Shown: positions 60,502 through 64,000 of the stretch, one piece after another | Position numbering within the stretch: the stretch's first letter is position 1 | Layout: every line of letters starts with the position of its first letter | NCBI GenBank assembly: GCA_046348365.1 | Contig: JAXMEL010000001.1 | Coordinates: 1,178,001 to 1,242,000, forward strand | From: JAEUPI01 sp046348365 | Lineage (GTDB): Bacteria > Pseudomonadota > Gammaproteobacteria > Burkholderiales > Burkholderiaceae_C | DNA length: 64,000 nucleotides | Direction of reading: 5' to 3' | Program-made: the position numbers and the translations under genes | The notes under the pieces: model-generated | Told to the model about the DNA's origin: nothing | The model's input: the letters and a program-made list of their open reading frames with translations, nothing else | Database searches by the model: none

Positions 60502-60908
60502 GGGGTCTCCACTTGCGTTTCTCCCTTCGCATCGGGGCGACAGGTTCCCACGTTCCACACAAGAGCCTGCATCGAAGTCACGCCGCCTTCATGCCGGATG
60601 CCGCCCGGGCCATCAACAGGCACCCCCCGAGCTTGTCCCGCGGTAACGACACCCCCGCGGTTTCGACATCGTTCCTACGCTTTCGACACGTCATCAGCGG
60701 TTCACTTGCGTTCGTCTCGTCGACGCTCACCTGATCGGGTCAAGCCCGACCTTTTCCCAGCTCGCTCACCACCACGCCTCTTAAGCGCAGCAGCAGTGGG
60801 CGGTTTGGAGCCTGCGCCTGTACGCCGGCTCCGAGGGGCCTGCCCTCATCTCTTGTGCAGCATGGCTGCTCGGAAGAATTCCTCCTTCTTCGCGCCTTCG
60901 TGGCGCAC

Positions 60909-61818
60909 TATCGTCAGCGTATCGCACGACGATGACGTTGCCGGTGGCCTCGCGCCGTCGCCATTGCGCAGCCCAGAGATCGAAGACGTAGTGAAGGTAG
61001 ACGTTGGCGAGCAGTGGCGATGCCACCGCGCCCTGCGGAGTCCCCGTCTCACTCACGCTCCATACCCCGTCGTCCAGGACGCCCGCCTTGAGCCACTTGC
61101 GCACAAGGCGGATGACGCGCTCGTCACCGATCCGATGTTCCAGGAACCGGACCAGCCATTTCTGGTCGATCCGATCGAAGTAGCTTCGGATATCGGCGTC
61201 AAGAATCCAGTTCACGCGGGCGGTGCCGATCCCGACGGCCAGGGCATCGAGCGCATCGTGTTGACTGCGCCCGGGCCTGAACCCGTACGAGAACCCGAGG
61301 AAGTCTTCTTCGTAGATCGCATTGAGCACCATGACCACCGCGCGCTGGACGATCTTGTCTTCCAGTGCGGTGATCCCCAGCGGGCGCTGTTTGCCATCAG
61401 GCTTCGGGATGAACCGTCGCTTGACGGGCAGCGCCCGGTACGTGCCGCGTTGGACCCGCGTGTGCAAGTCTTCGAGGTTGCCCTCCAAGCCCGCTTCGTA
61501 GTCCTGCCATGTCAGCCCATCCACCCCGGGTGCGGCATGACGCTTGAGCGCCAGGAACGCCTCCCTCAACAGATCGACCGTGACATGGTGCAGCAGCGCC
61601 GTGAACCGCTCCTTCTTCCGCTGCCTCGCAGCGTTGCGTACACGGTCCAGCCCCGGTGACACACTACCTCGGCTCTGAGTCCGTTGCGTGCGTGGTTGGC
61701 CCGCGTTCCCCTCGGCCCTCGCCCTTGGCTCCACCCACTCCGCCGCCGGTGGCCCGGCATTGTTCGCAGGCTTCATCGCTACTATGGCGAGGTCTGACTT
61801 CTCCAGCCCGTGCATCAT
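60909..61818 (-). pseudogene. Outer group II intron reverse transcriptase, first fragment
   Basis: About 303 codons of a second, different intron reverse transcriptase, from MMHGLEKSD through APGVDGLTWQDYEAGLEGNL, PDGKQRPLGITALEDKIVQR, YGFRPGRSQHDALDAL, ILDADIRSYFDRID and GTPQGAVASPLLANVYLHYV to VIVVRYADD. At that point, one base after the YADD codons, the inner intron begins. Unless the inner intron splices, the protein is cut at its active site. The sequence is identical, over the shared part, to the copy at 63577-64000. Confidence 0.9.
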
Positions 61819-62200
61819 CGGCTTCGGCTCCTCGCCTTCCCGATGCGGGCCGTCGGCCGGTACTGGCGCCGACGGTCAGGCTGGAGATCTCCCGGTTCCC
61901 GTGCAAGGAGCGTACGAACATGCCAGGTTCTCAGACCCCGCGGAGCCGGGTCTGCACTTGCGTTGACGCGCAGACCCGTGTTGCCTTCCGCCTCGCTAAC
62001 GGCGTGGGCGCCCCGGAAAAGTTTCATTTCGTGGCTCAATGGCTGGCCTATTCGCACCCCTGTCAACGCTTCGCGCCGCACCTCACGGTGCGTCACGCAT
62101 GACTCGGGGATGGCGTGACTCGCTATGTCTTCGCCATGGGGGACTTTCACCCTTCACTCCTTGCCGGTTTGTGCCGGCGCACTAGCGACCAACCTCAGCC
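61395..62200. repeat. Left arm of an 806-bp inverted repeat
   Basis: Identical, apart from a single C/G difference near the IS terminus, to the reverse complement of 63195-64000. It comprises an 18-bp IS end plus 788 bp of outer group II intron. The right arm is cut by the window end, so the full repeat may be longer. Confidence 0.93.
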
Positions 62201-63135
62201 ACACGAATAACGTGCGCCGGGGTCGGCATTGAGAGGCAGGCAGCACGAAGCAGCCTGGGCAAGATGGAGCGCAGATTGAATCGGCGGTTGAATCGGTACT
62301 GGGCCTCGGCCAGATAGCGATGGGCGTACTTGGCGAAGTCGAACGCGTGGTAAGTGCCGCTGAGCGAGCACTTGAGGTTGCCCAGGAAGGTATTGACGGC
62401 CTTGAACTGCGCCAGCTCGGTGCTGGCCCTGCCGCCGCCGGTGACCACCCGCTCGTGCTCGGCCCCGACGAGCTGCACGGCGCCGAAGCACCACAGCCCG
62501 TCGGTGACGACGCTGGCCGTGGGCGCGATCGAGCGCGCGGCGAACACCGCCACCGCCTGGTGCGTGAACGGCTGCTGGCGCAGGCACACGAACTGCGGCT
62601 GGCCCTCGGGCGTGGTCTGCACCGCCGCGACGAAGGGCACCTTGTTCTCCGAGCCGCGCCCGCTCTTGCCGCCCGAACGCTCGCCGCCCAAGTAGGCGTC
62701 GTCGAGTTCGACCCGGCCGTCGAGCTGACGGCCGTCCTCGCGCACGCGCATGACCTCCATGAGCTTGTGCTTGACGAGCCAGGCGGTCTTGTAACAAACG
62801 CCCAGGTGACGCATCAGTTCGAGCGCAGCCACGTTGTTCTTGGACTGGGTCAGCAGGTGCATGGCCAGGAACCAGCGCGCCAGCCCCAGCTTGGTGGCCT
62901 CGAAGATGGTGCCGCTGATGACGCTGCACTGGTAGCGGCAGGCGGTGCACTGGAAGTACAGCCGGCCCTCGCGCCGGCACGAGCTGCTGTGGCCGCCACC
63001 GCACACCGGGCAGGCAAAGCCCGAGGGCCAGCGCGCGGCGATCAGCGCCGCCTCGCATTTGTCATCGCTGCCGTAGCGGTTGATGAATTCGGCCATCGAA
63101 AGTCCGGGCTGAAACTGCACGCGGTTCATCGTCAT
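62182..63135 (-). CDS. IS1595-family (ISXO2-like) transposase
   Basis: A 317-residue transposase. The N-terminal zinc ribbon has CPVCGGG...CTACRYQCS. The DDE-type ISXO2 domain follows, with VELDDAYLGGERSGGKSGRG, VVTDGLWCF and a C-terminal FNRRFNLRSILPRLL region containing the family's Tyr-Arg-Phe-Asn motif (AQYRFNRRF). The start at 63135 has a strong AGGAGG ribosome binding site only a few bases upstream. The final stop codon TAG uses the first base of the outer group II intron, so the intron abuts the transposase gene end. Confidence 0.92.
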   Translation of the reverse strand: MTMNRVQFQPGLSMAEFINRYGSDDKCEAALIAARWPSGFACPVCGGGHSSSCRREGRLYFQCTACRYQCSVISGTIFEATKLGLARWFLAMHLLTQSKNNVAALELMRHLGVCYKTAWLVKHKLMEVMRVREDGRQLDGRVELDDAYLGGERSGGKSGRGSENKVPFVAAVQTTPEGQPQFVCLRQQPFTHQAVAVFAARSIAPTASVVTDGLWCFGAVQLVGAEHERVVTGGGRASTELAQFKAVNTFLGNLKCSLSGTYHAFDFAKYAHRYLAEAQYRFNRRFNLRSILPRLLRAACLSMPTPAHVIRVAEVGR

Positions 63136-63212
63136 GGTTCACCTCCTGGGGCGGTGAACCCATCCTCAGCCCTCGGTGGCTCACCACGTGAGCCGGCTGA
63201 GGTTCGTCGCTA
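62183..63212 (-). mobile_element. IS1595-family insertion sequence
   Basis: About 1 kb holding one transposase. The ends TAGCGACCAACCTCAGCC (62183-62200) and the reverse complement of 63195-63212 differ by one base, so they behave as terminal inverted repeats. The true outer borders cannot be fixed, because both sides continue directly into oppositely oriented copies of the same group II intron. Confidence 0.75.
63136..63160 (-). promoter_or_regulatory. Hairpin covering the transposase ribosome binding site
   Basis: On the transcribed strand GGTTCACC and GGTGAACC pair perfectly over 8 bp around a 9-nt loop, and the second arm directly abuts the ATG. The AGGAGGTG Shine-Dalgarno straddles the loop and the 3' arm. 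Read-in transcripts would fold and block translation, a control known in other insertion sequences. A second hairpin, GGCTCAC/GTGAGCC, is at 63178-63194. Confidence 0.6.
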
Positions 63213-64000
63213 GTGCGCCGGCACAAACCGGCAAGGAGTGAAGGGTGAAAGTCCCCCATGGCGAAGACATAGCGAGTCACGCCATCCCCGAGTCATGCGT
63301 GACGCACCGTGAGGTGCGGCGCGAAGCGTTGACAGGGGTGCGAATAGGCCAGCCATTGAGCCACGAAATGAAACTTTTCCGGGGCGCCCACGCCGTTAGC
63401 GAGGCGGAAGGCAACACGGGTCTGCGCGTCAACGCAAGTGCAGACCCGGCTCCGCGGGGTCTGAGAACCTGGCATGTTCGTACGCTCCTTGCACGGGAAC
63501 CGGGAGATCTCCAGCCTGACCGTCGGCGCCAGTACCGGCCGACGGCCCGCATCGGGAAGGCGAGGAGCCGAAGCCGATGATGCACGGGCTGGAGAAGTCA
63601 GACCTCGCCATAGTAGCGATGAAGCCTGCGAACAATGCCGGGCCACCGGCGGCGGAGTGGGTGGAGCCAAGGGCGAGGGCCGAGGGGAACGCGGGCCAAC
63701 CACGCACGCAACGGACTCAGAGCCGAGGTAGTGTGTCACCGGGGCTGGACCGTGTACGCAACGCTGCGAGGCAGCGGAAGAAGGAGCGGTTCACGGCGCT
63801 GCTGCACCATGTCACGGTCGATCTGTTGAGGGAGGCGTTCCTGGCGCTCAAGCGTCATGCCGCACCCGGGGTGGATGGGCTGACATGGCAGGACTACGAA
63901 GCGGGCTTGGAGGGCAACCTCGAAGACTTGCACACGCGGGTCCAACGCGGCACGTACCGGGCGCTGCCCGTCAAGCGACGGTTCATCCCGAAGCCTGATG
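63213..64000 (+). mobile_element. Outer group II intron, right copy (partial)
   Basis: It starts GTGCGCCGGCAC at 63213, right after the IS end CGTCGCTA, and is identical to the left copy as far as the window shows. Positions 63213-63576 are the non-coding 5' ribozyme part. The copy continues beyond the window, where an uninterrupted version of the reverse transcriptase may exist. Confidence 0.88.
63577..64000 (+). CDS. ltrA: Group II intron reverse transcriptase (outer intron, right copy; partial)
   Basis: The first 141 codons of the outer intron's protein, from MMHGLEKSD (GAGGAG upstream) to RFIPKPD at the window edge. The sequence equals that of the broken left copy. Whether this copy also carries the inner intron in its YADD motif cannot be seen. 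Confidence 0.85.
   Translation, partial: MMHGLEKSDLAIVAMKPANNAGPPAAEWVEPRARAEGNAGQPRTQRTQSRGSVSPGLDRVRNAARQRKKERFTALLHHVTVDLLREAFLALKRHAAPGVDGLTWQDYEAGLEGNLEDLHTRVQRGTYRALPVKRRFIPKPD

Larger units (their letters stand above)
59029..60908 (-). mobile_element. Inner group II intron, complete (1880 bp)
   Basis: The 5' end GTGCGCC is at 60908 and the 3' end ...CTCGAC at 59029. The stretch 60502-60908 is the non-coding 5' domain region, and the ORF at 59092-60501 lies in the usual place. Domain V is at 59102-59069 and a domain VI-like helix (CCTGGAGGGG / CCTCCGGG) follows. Removing these 1880 bp exactly restores the host reading frame through the YADD active site, which fixes both borders. Confidence 0.92.
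58753..62182 (-). mobile_element. Outer group II intron, left copy, interrupted and 3'-truncated
   Basis: The 5' end is at 62182 (GTGCGCCGGCAC, a good GUGYG start) at the edge of the IS1595-like element. The region 61819-62182 is the non-coding 5' part of the ribozyme. Its reverse-transcriptase gene starts at 61818, is split by a second intron at 60908/59029, and ends at the IS21 border (58752). An identical copy in opposite orientation begins at 63213. Confidence 0.85.
63195..64000. repeat. Right arm of the inverted repeat
   Basis: Partner of 61395-62200; it runs to the end of the window. The two arms are separated by about 1 kb of IS1595-like sequence. Confidence 0.93.

Noticed and set aside
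61656..62102. Open frame of about 148 codons present identically in both inverted-repeat arms
   Set aside because: It lies antisense to the ribozyme 5' region and the reverse transcriptase start; duplication comes from the intron, not from a gene.
1..64000. CRISPR arrays, tRNA and rRNA genes
   Set aside because: No regularly spaced repeats of CRISPR type and no cloverleaf or rRNA sequence was noticed by reading; a tRNA scan was not possible here.

Overview
The window is 64 kb of very GC-rich DNA with a betaproteobacterial gene complement. It most resembles the Rubrivivax/Leptothrix/Methylibium/Aquincola branch of Burkholderiales: there is a PEP-CTERM protein, an F7-type chemotaxis cluster, and a 2-hydroxyisobutyryl-CoA mutase operon in the gene order I recall from Methylibium and Aquincola. 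The assignment is an inference from gene content; no rRNA or tRNA gene was seen.

Layout. (1) 1-4851: the end of a TIGR00027-type methyltransferase, a small secreted protein, and a response regulator / histidine kinase pair followed by a DegP/DegQ-type protease. The protease promoter carries four direct repeats at exact 11-bp spacing, as expected of a PhoB/OmpR-class operator. (2) 5367-23160: a complete chemotaxis cluster on the minus strand (cheB, cheD, cheR, receptor, cheW, receptor, cheA, STAS protein, cheY, receptor) and two divergent receptor genes on the plus strand. (3) 23191-28900: a PEP-CTERM protein, SelO, a LysE exporter, a metallophosphoesterase, two hemerythrin-type proteins (one with an NsrR-like box upstream) and a DUF123 protein. 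(4) 28960-37993: a GntR regulator divergent from hcmB-hcl-meaB-hcmA, then a ThDP-dependent 2-hydroxyacyl-CoA lyase-like enzyme, a tandem gamma-carbonic-anhydrase-fold protein and a methyltransferase. Together the first five enzymes would activate 2-hydroxyisobutyrate to its CoA ester and then either isomerise it or cleave it.

(5) 38209-42080: a secreted double PilJ-N/P-box protein, a TetR regulator divergent from a two-gene membrane/thioredoxin-like operon, and a LysR regulator. (6) 42154-48906: a truncated AIM24 protein fused to the tail of an outer-membrane efflux protein, a LysE exporter, and a phaC-fabI-pta-ackA run typical of hypoxic carbon overflow and polyhydroxybutyrate. This segment is bounded by 153-bp direct repeats. 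(7) 48941-55936: a MarR-controlled divergent efflux locus (outer-membrane factor with MarR on one side, HlyD-RbbA-YhhJ on the other).

(8) 56134-64000: a pile-up of mobile elements. An IS21-type element truncates a group II intron whose reverse-transcriptase gene is itself interrupted, exactly inside the YADD active-site motif, by a second complete group II intron. The outer intron starts at one end of an IS1595-like element, and an identical, oppositely oriented copy starts at the other end and runs out of the window.
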